DNA of 64,000 nt from Sipunculus nudus (GCA_026874595.1 CM049321.1:15207479-15271478), one strand, 5' to 3'; positions 50,180 through 63,147 are shown, counted from the first letter of the stretch. Notes: generated by a model from the sequence alone, not told the origin. Made by a program: numbers and translations.

Positions 50180-50670
50180 ACTTTGACAACTTTTAGATAT
50201 AATGCTTGTTTCTCGTTTATAGTGTTTAATGTTCATGACAATGTGTTGAATAGAAAACGATAATTTGTTGACACGTAGAACAGAATACGCCGAATATACC
50301 ATTTCGAATAAATGCTATGAATGTTAAACATCAGGGCCAGCAGCTTTTATTCGAAAATACAGAGGTTCTTAAATGCAGCTGAATATATTTTAAAAGGACT
50401 TTCTTTTAGTTGAAACTTGATTAACGATTGAAATCTTCTAAAAAGATTGAATGAACTTAATTCAGAACTGCGTTGCCTGGTACATTGTATGAATTTTAGT
50501 TTCAAATAAAATGAGGGAAAGGAAGTGATTGTTTAGTATATCTAATACTTTTTTTTCTGTAATCATTTGTCTAAGTGTAAAAATAGAGGATTTATGTTAC
50601 TATTACGTTTAAGAAACGTGCCAAACTACCATATCTTGACTCTCTGTGTTAATAACAATCTATATAATAA
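50180..50670. other. Unrecognised AT-rich spacer
   Basis: Nothing recognised. Confidence 0.4.
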
Positions 50671-50679
50671 TAGCGTAAG

Positions 50680-51180
50680 GCGATTTTTGTAATTTTCCGT
50701 ATCTCCTCTGATACCAACGGACGGATTGCGTGATTTTCGACATACATATGCTCCGGGTTTGTCCGAAGAGATTCCACCCACTTTTACTTGCAATATTTGC
50801 GTATTGCGTGCATAATTAATAATTTCAATATTTGTTCCCCCGCGGGCGCCTCTTTTCTTTGCGTCTTCGGGCCCGGTAACACAATGGCCCTAGAGTGTGA
50901 TGGCGGGACAGGGTTTTAATCCGGGGGCCCTATCTGGGGTTTTCTTACATTTCGCGTGACAGGCCCGAAATAATCCACATCGGCGATCCCTTCTCAAAAG
51001 GGGTATATTTGAAAGAATTGTTTTGCAGGAGCCCTCTTCGTAACCTGATATGCTTGAGTGCACATCTACCGGGTCGCAGGAAATGGTGATGGGAAGGCAA
51101 AAAAAAAAGGTATGGTTCTCATGGCACACAGGTAAAAGCATTAAATAACAGAATTGTTTTATTAAACACGCAAATGCACT
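50680..51180. other. GC-rich, CpG-containing patch, probably a dispersed repeat
   Basis: Composition shifts sharply: 'ttgttcccccgcgggcgcc', 'cttcgggcccggtaacac' and 'aatccgggggccctatctgg' lie in otherwise AT-rich DNA. The part at 50690-50810 ('accaacggacggattgcgtg', 'gcaatatttgcgtattgcg') resembles a repetitive sequence I have seen in marine invertebrate genomes but cannot name. A 104-codon minus-strand frame (51204-50890) with a Cys-rich N-terminus covers part of it. I do not call it a gene. Confidence 0.4.
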
Positions 51181-51209
51181 ACATAACAAAGGAAATCTGA
51201 GCAAAATTG

Positions 51210-54200
51210 TATTATTTTATCTTCTTGAAAGATGAAAATTTAAATCAAATATTTCAATGCCGGGGGTGGGGGGGTCATGTATAATTTAACGCGGGCGGTG
51301 CCTCAGAACCGTACCTTTTTTTTTTTTTGGTCTTATACAGTGGCACTTGCATGGTCGCACGAAGTCCAGGGCCTTGCATGCGATTGAGGTCCTTGACAAA
51401 TATTCACCAACATATGTTGGCCTACTATGTAACAGATGTAAAGAAAATGTTACCCAAATTCACGTCGTGGTTGGTAGAGTGTGATTTGTACATGTGTTGA
51501 GTGGCACCACCAAAGTTGGAAACACATAATATTGACTCAGAAATGTTTTAAAAATCGTTATTATTTTCATTACTGCAGTTACAAATGTAAACTCCTGTGA
51601 AAATGTATGTTTAATACGTTTATACTGGTATTTGTTTCTTTTACATGCATGTGCAATCTGTTTTCTATAATGTATATGTAATACACTTTGTTTTAAAGAC
51701 TTTTCTTTCATTTAGTATGTATGCTCATTGCGTATAAGTTATGGCCATCGGTGTTACAATTTTCACAAATAAAACTGGTATTTTTGCATTTTTCAAAACT
51801 GATTGATATCATTAATGATAAACTGACGGAAGTGCATAGATGTTCTAAATTTCGCATTTAAGAAAATGCTTTACAACGTTGACATGACTAAAATAAAAAC
51901 ACGTATATTCTTTCTACCGAGTATAGCGCTGATTGTTGTTCCTTATGAATTATGACATTTGTAGCCAGTAAGTTGTAAAGGTTGCCGTATTGAATGTCAC
52001 ATACAACTGAATATTAGCTCCGTTGTTGTTTCCAGACCCTGTGTTCGGTATCTTGAAATCAAGCATTCAGAACAGTAAAATCGAGTATGAAGGCGTCGAG
52101 GCTAGCGATGTCATGTGGCTATCAGCTCTTCTCGTATTTCCTGCGTAATTTATTTTTTTTGGTCATCTGCACAAAAGAACGGTGCAGAGGATTTTTGCCA
52201 TCAGTTACTTGCGATAGGAGAGATACGGAAAATCTTGCCTCGGGCTGGTCTTAGTGATTTACAGTGAAACCAGAAAAAATGAGATGACCATAGAGAAAAC
52301 AAATACTACCGATTGTATTCTCATCTTAGGGCCAGCTCTCATACAATATACATGTTTATGGGACCCCTGAGTATATAAACAATGTGCCAGTTGACATACT
52401 GGCATATCTCATCCGTATTTCATATATTCTTCATACAATAAATAATTCAGTGGATCTCTTATCACCCATTGATCATAGGGATTAGAAAGGGGTAGAGTGA
52501 TAATACATGTAACACTTAATGGTTCTTGTATGGAATGTGACCCGAACGTAATGAGAGGTAGCATGTAAGCAATGATCTCAAATTTGTCAAATTAAACATA
52601 TACATGTTAGCAACCCTAGCCGCCGAACAAACATTTACAACCGATATATTGTCATTGATATTTTCACATGGTGTAGGTCAGTAGCGGCCTTAAGCTTACC
52701 CACTAAATGTTGGCAGTAGCGCTAGTTATGGCAAACATGTTAAGAACGTTGCCCTGGAAGCAGATTACATACGCTACACCGGAAGCCTGGCCCCCTTCGC
52801 ACGAAGCACTCCGATGAATTTTTATAATATTTTATGACATCGAAAACATGAAACGTCTTATCAAAATGGAACTTCTATAATATTTAATTATTCGTATGTG
52901 TAATACTGTTTCAAGCACAAATATCTACATAGATATAAAAGTTTGCGTAGTCTGTACCCTGTACAACCTCCCATTATTCATTTCAAAGTAGAAAACGGTG
53001 AAAGGTGATTTAATATTATTTCACATGATTCTTAAACCTAATATGACCTAATCACTTAGAAACTGAAAAAAAACTGAAAATATGACGTACGCTGGAGCAT
53101 TGGTATGCCAATCCTTTGTTTAAGGAAGGCTTGACCCTCGAGACTTTTTTTTCACGGCACTACGCTTTGTGGTGTCGAAAAAATCTATCGACTTATTTGT
53201 GAAGTGCAGATTAATTTTGTTTGATAAATTATAAAGTGAATTGCAAGGCGGGCTTGTTAATGCTTTAAGAATATTCTATAACGATTACAGGTGTATGTCA
53301 AGATTAACTTGTGTAACGAGACTTGGATAAATATGTCGCTAAGGACTAATTATAGGTCAGACAGGCCGGCCCATACATCAGGGATAAAAAAAAACACAAC
53401 AAGAAACATTATTTGATTAGAAGGCACGGTGCGCCAGTCTAATTTATTTGCGTAAAACACATATAATAGAAAAGAAGGGTATCATAAGTTTCATCGTGTC
53501 ATTTAACATCAGGGATTAACTATACACAACCCCGTTAAGCTATGCATCTTATAGACTTGAAACTTTTTCATAATTTACACAAAGTAACAATCAAGTGTAA
53601 GTGTATACCACGGAGAGTTATGTTTTTTTTTTAGTTTCTGACGATTGAGTTGCTAGTCGTGATGTTGGTCATTTCCTCTCGTGGATGAAAAAATGCTCAT
53701 TTAACTTAAGAGTCTTTCCTTTTTATATATTTGGGAGTTGTAAATCTGAAATGTTCTCCTCAGTACATCAAATGTTAGCAAACGCAGTTAGAATTATTAT
53801 TAGATAGATCATGACTTATTCTCCTTCCTGATTTCCAGAAGCTCAATGAAATATTAATTATTCATGTCACTTTACAAATGTACTAAATAATCCGCCAGTG
53901 TATGTGTTAATAAAGACACCAATTAATTCTGAGAATACACCAGGCGTAAGGCCTTTTTTTAAATGGAGTGACAATCGTAATTGAAAATAAATCAGTAGTA
54001 GTTATCATCAGTAATACGGTTTATAATATTAAGAACATTAATCTAAATCACAACTAAATATGAGCAAAATGCTGGGAAATTGTAAAAAGAAACTCATGTC
54101 AAAAACCATAAAAAGCAATTGTTGATTATTCAGATAGCACTCGGGTGAAGCATTATTATCGATCACTTTCATGTTTTTGTATAATTTGTTATGTAAACTC

Positions 54201-54520
54201 AACCTCTAACGATTTTTGTGTTCTCGCTTTATCTCGAAAAATTCTAAATTGAAACAAAGCTTGTTCAGATGACATTACATTATGTATATATTTCATAAAT
54301 TTTTCTTAATATTACCCATATATTTTATTTTTATTTTTTATTTTAAATTCGATAGAGTGTAAAATTTCACCCCATTTTTAAATCATGTTTGGACAAAACT
54401 ACATCGGTACACAATTTCGTTCTTTCAATCCACAAATTTCTTCTTACAGATATGGATAGACAGTAAAACCTCTGAGACATCTTGAGTCACAAGCAAAACT
54501 GAGATTCGCCTTACACATCC
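51210..54520. other. Unrecognised spacer
   Basis: About 3.3 kb. A G-run at 51260-51275 and several T-runs are present, and there is a somewhat GC-richer stretch near 52670-52810. No gene, RNA or bounded element recognised. Confidence 0.4.
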
Positions 54521-54524
54521 ACAA

Positions 54525-56782
54525 TAGGGGACTGCATCGTGACGTTACAGACCACGTGATTTAGCAGCACGTGCAGTGCTGGTAGGCAAAACACTTATGG
54601 ATGTTGACTGTATTAGTTGCACTCCTTCCTCGGTGGGCTTGTTATGTGTTCTATATTGTTTGCATTCTACATCAAATATGTCATTGTCAGTCTTATAAAA
54701 TTAATTGCAAGATAATTTACCAATGAGCTGTACAGCTGTTGAATTTTCAAATCCGCAGCAAAATTAGGCTTCTTTAGGCTGCCTGGAGGGTCTATATAAT
54801 CATAGGGCCCCATAGATCCACTTGCAGTCAGGCACTAAGTAAAGCCTCATGTTTTTTAATTGACCCTAAACATGCTTCATCAGAGAATCACTAGTTAATT
54901 GCCTCATATTCTGTAACTGTAACTGATATCTTTATGCTACACAACATGGAGTATGATCAAGCCTGATACAAGTGCTGTAATGGAAGTCCTATATCTTCTT
55001 CCCTTTGTAGCCGAATTGTCAGCCTTCTTTCAAAAGTTTCATAGTGCCCTGCTTGACTCTTAAATAGTACCAAGTTAGTACTACCGAGCAGGCTGCAAAC
55101 CAGTAAGAGTTAATGTGTTAACTTAAATATAAAGTTATATTAATAAATGGTAATATTTTGTCAATCTTTACTTACTTACATGAACCATCCTCCTATATAC
55201 GTATACTTTAAGAGCTTATACAGTCACAAAGCACATTTAATGGTAATCCTTTTAATATTCGCAATAAAAGTCTGCTAAAACTTGCAATGATTACAACAAA
55301 AATCGTTTCAGTCATCTGTTAATAAGGAAATCATTATGACGGCTTGCCTTCAAAAAGCTCCTTTCACCTGATTGACAAAGGCAAATATATGGCTTTGTAG
55401 CTGTCATGGGTCATGATCAGATTCATCCGTTTTAGTATTATTAGTATTGATTTATATACAAAGACAATTGATGTTAGCAATCATTTGATTTTGTGATTTT
55501 ATCTATTTTGAACTGTTTACATTTATATTGTTGTTTCTCTGCCATTAAGTGTTAAAAAGATTTTTTTTACATTTCAAATTTAAATATAAAAATATTGTAA
55601 AAGTTATACTTGCCATCCCAATACAAATACTGGGGTGTTGAATATTTCACTTACATTTTTTCACAATTCAAATCTAACATAATTACTTTTTTTATTTCAG
55701 ATAAATATTGTATTTTTGTTTCAAATTTAAATATTACTACCGTAAAAACTGGTGTATAAGTCGAAAAATTTATACCTCAAATAACAATTGAGAAAAGCTA
55801 CCCCGACTTACACACCAAAACTTATAAATGAAGCCCTGGATCGACCCGAAACTACGACTTAGCTGTATCATGATGTCAAAAATGGTGACCAATGGGAGAT
55901 CAATTGTATTCTGTTATTGTATTGTCTTTTTTAATTCATATAAACAATATTATTATTATCATTCAAATATTGATATAAACAACAACAAGAAACAAAAACG
56001 TTCAATCTTTTAATTTGTTCAAGTGACACTCAAGTCAAATTAAAACATCTCACTTACCTTCAAATTCTCAGTCGAAATGGTCTCCACCTGTCTCCTACTA
56101 TATTTGGCTAGAAATAATTTTTACCCCATTTTTTATGCAAAAAATCCACCTCGTCTTATACATTAGTTCGTCTTATACACCAGTTTTTTTTACGGTACTT
56201 TTATTTTTAAAAAAAATTTTTAAATTTATTGATTACTTATAATTTTTTTTATATTTCATATTTAAATAAGAAAGAAAACTGCAAATTAGAAAGTCAACAC
56301 CTGTAAAAAGCCTGTCACCTTTAGGTTTATATTTAATTATATATTATATACATAACTATATTTTAATGAATTATATGAAACACAAATTATTCTTAAATCT
56401 AGATAATTTCAACCTGTGATGGGAAACTCAAAGAGTGTATATATTTTTCTCAGTTTTCAGAATATGTACATAAATGGGTACCTGGGGCAGTAGTTTGGAA
56501 ATTATTATTTAAACATGAGAAAATGTTTATCGGCACACTTTTATCAGACAAAACTTCTGAGACCTAAGACAGGAGATTCTGCATATTAAAACTCTGCTAC
56601 ATTTCTCTATTGGGTGGTACCATAGGGCCTGCACATTCAGATTTAACATAATTGTAGCCCACCAGAGACTCACCAGTAGTACACAAAGGATGACCTACTT
56701 ATAAGGGGTATAGGCTTTTGCCTACCAGCCTCTGACCAGGCCAGCAGTAACCGGACGTAAACAACAACGATGCAGTCCCCTA
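54525..56782. mobile_element. Non-autonomous DNA transposon with about 65-75-bp inverted termini
   Basis: The left end 'ggggactgcatcgt' (54527) is matched on the minus strand by the right end (56780 back to 56767). A second block, 'gctggtaggcaaaa', occurs 51 bases in from both ends (54578 on the left, ending 56729 on the right in reverse complement). Equal spacing of two inverted blocks is strong evidence for paired termini. Both ends abut TA (54525-54526 and 56781-56782), which could be a TA target duplication. The interior is AT-rich without a recognisable transposase, and another element is inserted at 55738. The superfamily is undetermined. Confidence 0.82.
55738..56197. mobile_element. 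Tc1/mariner- or pogo-like MITE, nested in the larger element
   Basis: The left end 'ccgtaaaaactggtgtataa' (55740) and the right end, on the minus strand 'ccgtaaaaaaaactggtgta' (56195), form inverted repeats followed by 'taagtcga/taagacga'. Both are flanked by TA, the target duplication of Tc1/mariner-type elements. At 456 bp it is too short to encode a transposase. The 'gtgtataagtcg' core resembles ends of pogo-type MITEs from many animals (family knowledge). A 61-codon frame inside (55828-56013) is unexplained. Confidence 0.85.
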
Positions 56783-56789
56783 TGGGATT

Positions 56790-57860
56790 TTCAAATAGTC
56801 CATTCAATACAACCTAACCAACTTTGCTGTCACACCATAGACCGAATCCCCTACTTTTGAGGCAGTAACTTTCTTATCAAATTCTCTGCTTTATTGCAGC
56901 TCTCTGCATGTTTAATCCTCATACAGCGCCACCCTCTGCCAACATAAAAATCAAACTCAGCTTTTGCAGGAACAATACAATTGCTACATAGCCACATATT
57001 TACCATGAAATAAAGATCAGGTTAAGTCAGACATAAAAACTTATAAATTTATAAATTTTGATAACTATTTAGATTTACTTTTAAGTCTCTTCAACCTGCC
57101 TGAAATAAAAAAAAATTCTGACAGTGTCGGGTGCTAAGAGTTACTCTAAGGTCTTTATATCAAGTCATAAAGTGTTTATGTTTTTTTTTTGGAAAAAAAG
57201 TAGAGAACCAAGTTATATCAACCTTGTGAGAAAAGTATAGCTCATCAGTAAGAAAAATTGCCGGTTGATTCCTGTTTTTTCCACATTCTACAAGTCACCC
57301 TTTATAAATGTCTTGTGCAGTAAAACACTGTCTTTAATTAAGCTAAAAAAGAGAATGGTATTGTATATGGATATAGCATAAGATTTCCATGGAACTGCAG
57401 AGGAAGTATAACTCTTTTCCAGAACGTGTAAATATATCTCAAGAGCATTGCTTCTGTGTAGCATACTGTTTGCCCATGCAGTGCTCTGAACCTGCCAGTG
57501 GTCTTTGGCAGATCCATGAGGAGAACAACTCAGGCTTTGTGAGTTATGTGAAACTATATCCAGCCGGTGACAAAGCCAGATACGGTCCCCGTAGTGGCTT
57601 ATATTAGGTCACAGGTAATCAATCTTGTGCTGTTCTCTGGGTCATGTGTTGTAATATGTGAGACCACAAGTTTAACCGACAGTATTGAACAGTCTAAACA
57701 AACATTATGGCAAGGTACATGTGTACATATCATGTCCAGTGGGGACTGCAAACACGAATCTATCTAAAAAAATAGAGATTTAAGATTTCACCAGCTCAAC
57801 ACTTTAATACACAGTAAACTCTCTCCAGAATTTGGAATAATCGAAAGAACACGAACAGAC
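56790..57860. other. Unrecognised spacer with two adjoining short open frames
   Basis: Frames at 57389-57607 and 57567-57767 overlap by about 40 bases and together read with moderate complexity ('GLWQIHEENNSGFVSY', then 'VLFSGSCVVICETTS'), which could be one frameshifted exon remnant. No family was recognised and there is no clear splice context. Confidence 0.3.
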
Positions 57861-57862
57861 AT

Positions 57863-58077
57863 AGACATTATATTCTGATAAATTTTATCACTGTTACAAA
57901 ATCCATGTTTTTGGCTCGCAGAAACCAACATTTAATGATGTTGCCCGCCCTGTCCCACAGATACCAGCATTTAGACCGGACCCGCCCCCGCCCCGCAGAG
58001 GAAATTTCTTTGACCCACCGTGCGAAATCATTAAATCAAGACTTATGTTTTTAAAGTGCAACAAGCACTTGAAATGA
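57863..58077 (+). pseudogene. Proline-rich open stretch in a GC-rich patch, unknown
   Basis: An uninterrupted frame of about 70 codons without an ATG near its start reads 'KPTFNDVARPVPQIPAF' followed by 'RPDPPPPRRGNFFDPP' and ends at a stop near 58075. Just upstream, 'tttttggctcgcag' could be a 3' splice site. The GC-rich core (57950-58010) stands out from AT-rich surroundings. It may be an exon or transposon remnant, or coding-like by chance because Pro codons are GC-rich. Confidence 0.3.
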
Positions 58078-58337
58078 TATAAATAGTTTATACTTATTCT
58101 TCAGACTATTAACCAATCTCATATCTTGATGAGACTAACTATTTGATCTATATACTTTGTAACTTTTCTTTTCTTTGATGCATTTAAATAACGTTTTGAC
58201 TACATTATAAAATTCTTGCGTTATCTTTTGACAAAAATAAGGTTTGTAATCGTGGCTGTAATCATGATTACTTTTTGAAGTAATCATAAAGTAAAGGATA
58301 TGTATTAAAAAATCACCCCATGTCTGACCTATAGCCT

Positions 58338-58339
<2 letters not shown>

Positions 58340-58405
<66 letters not shown>

Positions 58406-58406
58406 A
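58340..58406. repeat. Compound (TA)n(TG)n microsatellite
   Basis: About 23 TA units pass into about 10 TG units. Confidence 0.97.
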
Positions 58407-58409
58407 TTA

Positions 58410-59550
58410 ATACCTAAACAATGATACAATTCTTGGGCAATTAATTTTTTTGGCTGATCTCTAACATTTTATCTCTAATATTTTGGTAGGAAAATATAAT
58501 CAGTGAATGTTAGTTACCCCGACATTTGGAGCACAGTCAGTAACTGACACCAAAATTAGAAATGACAGCAGTTATATATTGATAACCAGGATGGATACAG
58601 TACTCTGCACCGAGCGATGGATTTTGAGAAAAGCTAAACAGCTGAACTTTTGACTAAGTACCGTCAGGTAATCATTTCTAGAATTTTGAAAGTTTTCTAT
58701 CAGATTTCACAAACTATGCAAATGTGACTTGTAATTATCTTGTTTATTCTGAGGACACAATTTTACCAAATGTCCATTGTGTTCATGAACTGTTTCATCT
58801 AAGATCCCTTTGGGTGACAGATAAAACTTTATTTCTCATAGTTCGACTGATTAAATAGATAATACATTATAAATTATATTTGACATATGAAGTTTTGATA
58901 TGTTTTCGACATCCTTTGGACAATTCACTTTGATGTAGACTAAATAAGTATGATACATCCACCTTATCATTATCACAGTCATCGCGTTTAGATCTATAGA
59001 CTAGATCTATTGAGATAATAGCACATTTTCAATTGTCTTAAAAACGTTGCTAGAACACTAACGTTGCTATTACACGGTTCTCTTTTTTTACTGCATAAAC
59101 GCTGCCATACTATTTCATCAGCACGAAACAATGTCTCTGAAGAAAGTGAATATGGCGAGCGCAGTTGTAGTACGGTCTGACAAAGCTAGTGAGGGTCAAC
59201 TCTCTGTTAGTAAATTTAATTGGCTTGACTGAGTTGTAATCAGAGCTTATGTTGACTTGGTACCTATAAAGAAAACAAACGCCGACGGTATGACCACTCT
59301 GTATTCTTAAGATGTTTCATGTAGACTCATTTCCGCTATGGTTGGGTTGAATGAATTTTGATCGGCCTTTGAACTGACTGGGGGTTCATAAGAAACACAG
59401 ATCAGAAGATACAAAGATACTACTCTCATAGTTGTTTGCGAAGGCGTCTAGCTATCTGTAATATGGTGGCTCCTCTGATTGAAACTGATCTTCACTATAA
59501 AAGGTGTAGTTTATAGTCTGATATCACCGACGATGTCAGTCTCATCCGAA
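58410..59550. other. Unrecognised spacer
   Basis: Nothing firm. An ATG at about 59130 opens a 33-codon frame ('MSLKKVNMASAVVVRSDKAS' at its start) with a reasonable upstream context, but it is too short to call. Confidence 0.35.
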
Positions 59551-59832
59551 TTTACACTTTTCCTTCCTGGTCTTTCGGGCTTGTTCATTCTTGTAGCTTT
59601 TCTCAGCTCCCAGGGGAACATCGACCCAAGAAGCCATATCAGGCGCTAGAAGGAAATTCGTTCTACATTTGCTTTCTCAAATGACCAGTACCCATTCACT
59701 CCTGAGTCGAGAGGGCGCATCCTTGTGGTAAAGACTTTGCCTGGATGACAGGGCAGACGGCGGCAAGAACGGGACGCGAACCACAATCCTGCGGTCACAA
59801 GTCCAGCGCCCTTAAGCATTACGCCACCACTA
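59550..59832 (-). mobile_element. SINE-like tRNA-derived element, third head type
   Basis: On the minus strand the head reads 'agtggtggcgtaatgcttaa' (A box) and 'ggattgtggttcgcgtcccg' (B box), about 40 bases apart as in tRNA promoters. It is followed by a body with 'cgactcaggagtgaatggg' and 'gatgttcccctgggagctg'. The head differs from the other two types in this window. An open frame at 59745-59933 on the plus strand is an artefact of the repeat. Confidence 0.75.
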
Positions 59833-59839
59833 AGGTGAT

Positions 59840-60970
59840 AATCTTGAAATCCACAGCAACTTATTTAAAACATATATCTCTTCAAGAACCAGAAATTGCT
59901 ACCTCCCCAAATAAGGTACGTTGTGGATGGTAATGTGTCAGTGTGTTTGTGTGTGTCTTCGTGTCGTATCTTCCATAGCTCAGAACAGCTTTCTTTGAAA
60001 TTCGGTGGAAGGATTTGGCATGGGCGGCAGGGCCTTGGCGAGGAGTTTCCTGCGGTACGTTTTTAATCAAAAAGTCATAGTGTTCTGATCAAATAAGGAA
60101 GTAAATCTTTTTTATCCTTTTTCTCTCGAGACAATTCTGGAAATTATATTTGATAAATTCAACTTACATGTCGGGGTATTGTGTAGTGATAGTATTTGCA
60201 AATCTATCAAGTAAAGATGAAAGTGTCGGATACTTTACTAGGACCAAAACTAAACTATATTCATACTTTCCAAAGGCCATAAACCAATATAGGGTAATAT
60301 CCCCTGGGCATCCACTGATAAAAAAGTAAATCAAACAATTAACATATGTAACCCAAGGACGATTTGTCTAAAATGGACCTCTTAATACAAATAGAGCAGA
60401 TAGTCCGAATTACCATAATCAGATCACCCTTTTACGCTTTTTCAAGAAAAAAGAGATCCGTCAGTAGCAGGATATGTTAAAGGTGAGTCGATAAAAATAA
60501 TGTTTATCATAATAATAGTTAAATAAAAATTATATTATTTTTGCGATTTTTGAACAATGATCTACAAATACGCTGTCGCTCGATATATACCAGACCGAAA
60601 TGTTTTTAGTATACTTTCTAACAAGGACTACAATGTACGAGAAAAAAATCCATTTTAACTGTGCATACCGGATATCCCTATGCAGGGATGATTCATTTCT
60701 GACTACATGAATACAAGTTTTGCTTCCACGGGTTACTGGATGATAGCCAACGAGCCCGTGAGGTAGGAACTGATTTTTTGTCATAGAAACAAATTTTCAG
60801 TTTTCTTTTTGAGTTCTCATGTATTCGCTTTATGTTAATTCATCACTCGTAGCCCAAAAAATTGTTGTTTACCACGATGTCAATGCAATAGGATCGATGC
60901 ATGTTGCAGTACACTCCGACGTTTGGCTTGTATCACGACTCAAGTTAGCCTAACTAGCCAAATATAAATA

Positions 60971-61021
<51 letters not shown>

Positions 61022-61060
61022 TATTTATTTTATATACAGTACATACCTTTAATACTAATT
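59840..61060. other. Unrecognised spacer
   Basis: Contains a GT-rich stretch near 59940 and one (TA)n tract. An 84-codon minus-strand frame (60784-60530) has no motif. Confidence 0.4.
60974..61017. repeat. (TA)n microsatellite
   Basis: TA tract of about 44 bp. Confidence 0.95.
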
Positions 61061-61064
61061 GAGG

Positions 61065-61202
61065 AACTCTCCATGGCTCAGGTGGTGTCGTTCGGTAGTG
61101 TCCAAAGATGGACTACAACTCTTACTCTCATAGCAAGGCTTGGGATCCCCCCAGGTCACCAGGGGAGAGAGCTGAGCATTTTACCCTCGACTGTCCAACA
61201 TA
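61065..61202 (-). mobile_element. SINE-like tRNA-derived element, well preserved
   Basis: On the minus strand: 'ggacagtcgagggtaaaatg', 'ctcagctctctcccctggtg', 'acctggggggatcccaag', 'gctatgagagtaagagttg', ending 'cactaccgaacgacaccacc'. Its 3' part matches the unit C copy (11714-11760), which shows that the element at the start of the tandem units is the same family. Confidence 0.85.
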
Positions 61203-61204
61203 AA

Positions 61205-62965
61205 TGCCTAATGAGTCGTGATTAATTCACGGCTACTCCGGGAAGACGGGGGGTATAGGAAAGTCCAGGGTCATTAACAGGGCAGTTAATGCTACAGGGC
61301 AGATATGTGAAACGAAGAAGGCATCATATATTAGGTGAGACATACTAATTCGCCGAATAATCTTAAAACAGCTGCATACCTGCACGACATTAGCCTTGAA
61401 AAAAAAAATATATACATAATATCTGTTTCAGTTCTTAAAATCGTCAAACTACAAGCTACTCTTTAAAACCCAATGATATATACGTAAGTAGAACTTTCAC
61501 AATATCCTCTGTTGAATCAATTTATGTAAATAAAACTATTGCTGTCGGCCTGAATGTTTAAATACTTAATACCCCTACACACTTTCAGTAAAAGAGCACG
61601 ATATATCTAACATCTGGTAATAAGTGTAATTTTTAACAATAACTATTATCTTAAAATACATACAGGTAATTACAGAATATTTCCATTTTGAATGTTTTTG
61701 TATATTCTGCTGCTTACATTTTTAGTTATTTTTTGACAAGTTTAAAAAAAGATATTTTGTTTAACATTGATTGTAATTGAGTGATGACAAATTACAGTCA
61801 AAATAAAATAAAATAAAAAGTTCTGAGTGCATGTTTTCAAACATATATTTCAAATTCGATAGCTTTGTTGTGATGGTTTACTAGAAATATCGATCTGAAG
61901 AGATAATCTTTAATACTGTTTTGAGAAAATTTAGTATTAGTTGGCTAAGTGTAATGTGACACTTGTGTGACATCAATCCGCAATTCATTAAGTATAAAAA
62001 CCTGATTATAATGTAACATTTCTGCCTGTAAATGCCAAACTCTTAAGAACAATGAACCTATGGTCGCTGAGCTTGTCCGTTGGTAATAAGGTCACCTGAC
62101 TAAATCGAATTGCACAAATTAAGCGTCAATTTACTGCAACTGCAGGTCACAATACAAAACATCAATACATTATAGCTCCATTGTCTACCCAATGAGCGAT
62201 TGCAAAATGTATTGGTACTCTCATGGCAAACATGTGGTTCTTTTACAACCCATGAGTGGTTGACAGGTCAGAAAATATACCACTTTTTCGGAGTGTTTGA
62301 TTGTGTTTTAAATTACATTTTTTTCAAACAAGTTGGCAAAACAATGACCTATTAGATAATAAATTGCTCGAAATGAACATTTTATGGTTTTAGACAATTC
62401 TAAACCTGAACTGGCTAGAGTAAATTTCCTTTATTGCAAGTAAAGCATCACGCTTAATCTTCTCTAGATATTATTTAAAATGAAGGAAAAACGAACAGAG
62501 ACAAAATATTATTAAGCAATGCATTGTGCAGCTTTTCCAGTTTATTACAGTTTTTATCCGGGAATAATAATTAGGGAAGTCACTGTCAAAAATGATATGG
62601 AACAAATGAGTTGATTGAAATTTTAAGATTTAAAAATCGGAAAAATTAAAACCTCTCCAAGAAAAAGAAAAACTTGTAAGTAAAGACACGTTTTGGTGCA
62701 AAATTACAAAAATCTCTTCGAGTAATGGTAACATTTTGGTATGAAACAATTAAAAGATGTCATAATTAGAAGTCGGAAATGTTATACAAAATTCTGGCAC
62801 ATAATATACCCAAAACAGTATCGTCCAATTGCAATAAGTCAGACAAATGTTCGAAAACCATAATGACTTGTGGACAAGTTTGACATACTCAACAGTCATT
62901 TACTTTTGTGTGATTACCTTGCATGCCCATGAATTATTTCTTGTAAAAATTTCTATTGGGTAATA
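61205..62965. other. Unrecognised AT-rich spacer
   Basis: Nothing recognised beyond a short AAAAT repeat near 61802. Confidence 0.4.
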
Positions 62966-62970
62966 TATAA

Positions 62971-63147
62971 ATGGACAATAATTTATGTGGTAATTACATT
63001 GTCCCAAGTATAGGACCTGCCATTTCTTTGATAAAACTGAGCAATGCCGTTCCATTTACATGCTTTGATAAAGGCAATCCAGAACATAGCCGTTTGATTA
63101 ATTTCCTGTCAAATGCCAAACAAGAGCTTTCACCTTTACATCAAGAA
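62971..63147 (+). CDS. Candidate exon 1 of an unknown gene
   Basis: ATG at 62971 opens a 60-codon frame that begins 'MDNNLCGNYIVPSIGPAIS' and includes 'NAVPFTCFDKGNPEHSRLIN'. Just before its stop, 'caagaag|gttagc' could be a 5' splice site. Joining there to the acceptor-like site at 63563 keeps the frame open. No family is recognised and the splice model is inference; a chance open frame is a real alternative. Confidence 0.25.

Noticed and set aside
49986-50189. 67-codon minus-strand frame
   Set aside because: It lies within the 49.8-kb SINE body.
59130-59232. 33-codon frame starting MSLKKVNMAS
   Set aside because: Too short, no donor site at a useful position and no homologue recognised; kept only as a note in the spacer entry.
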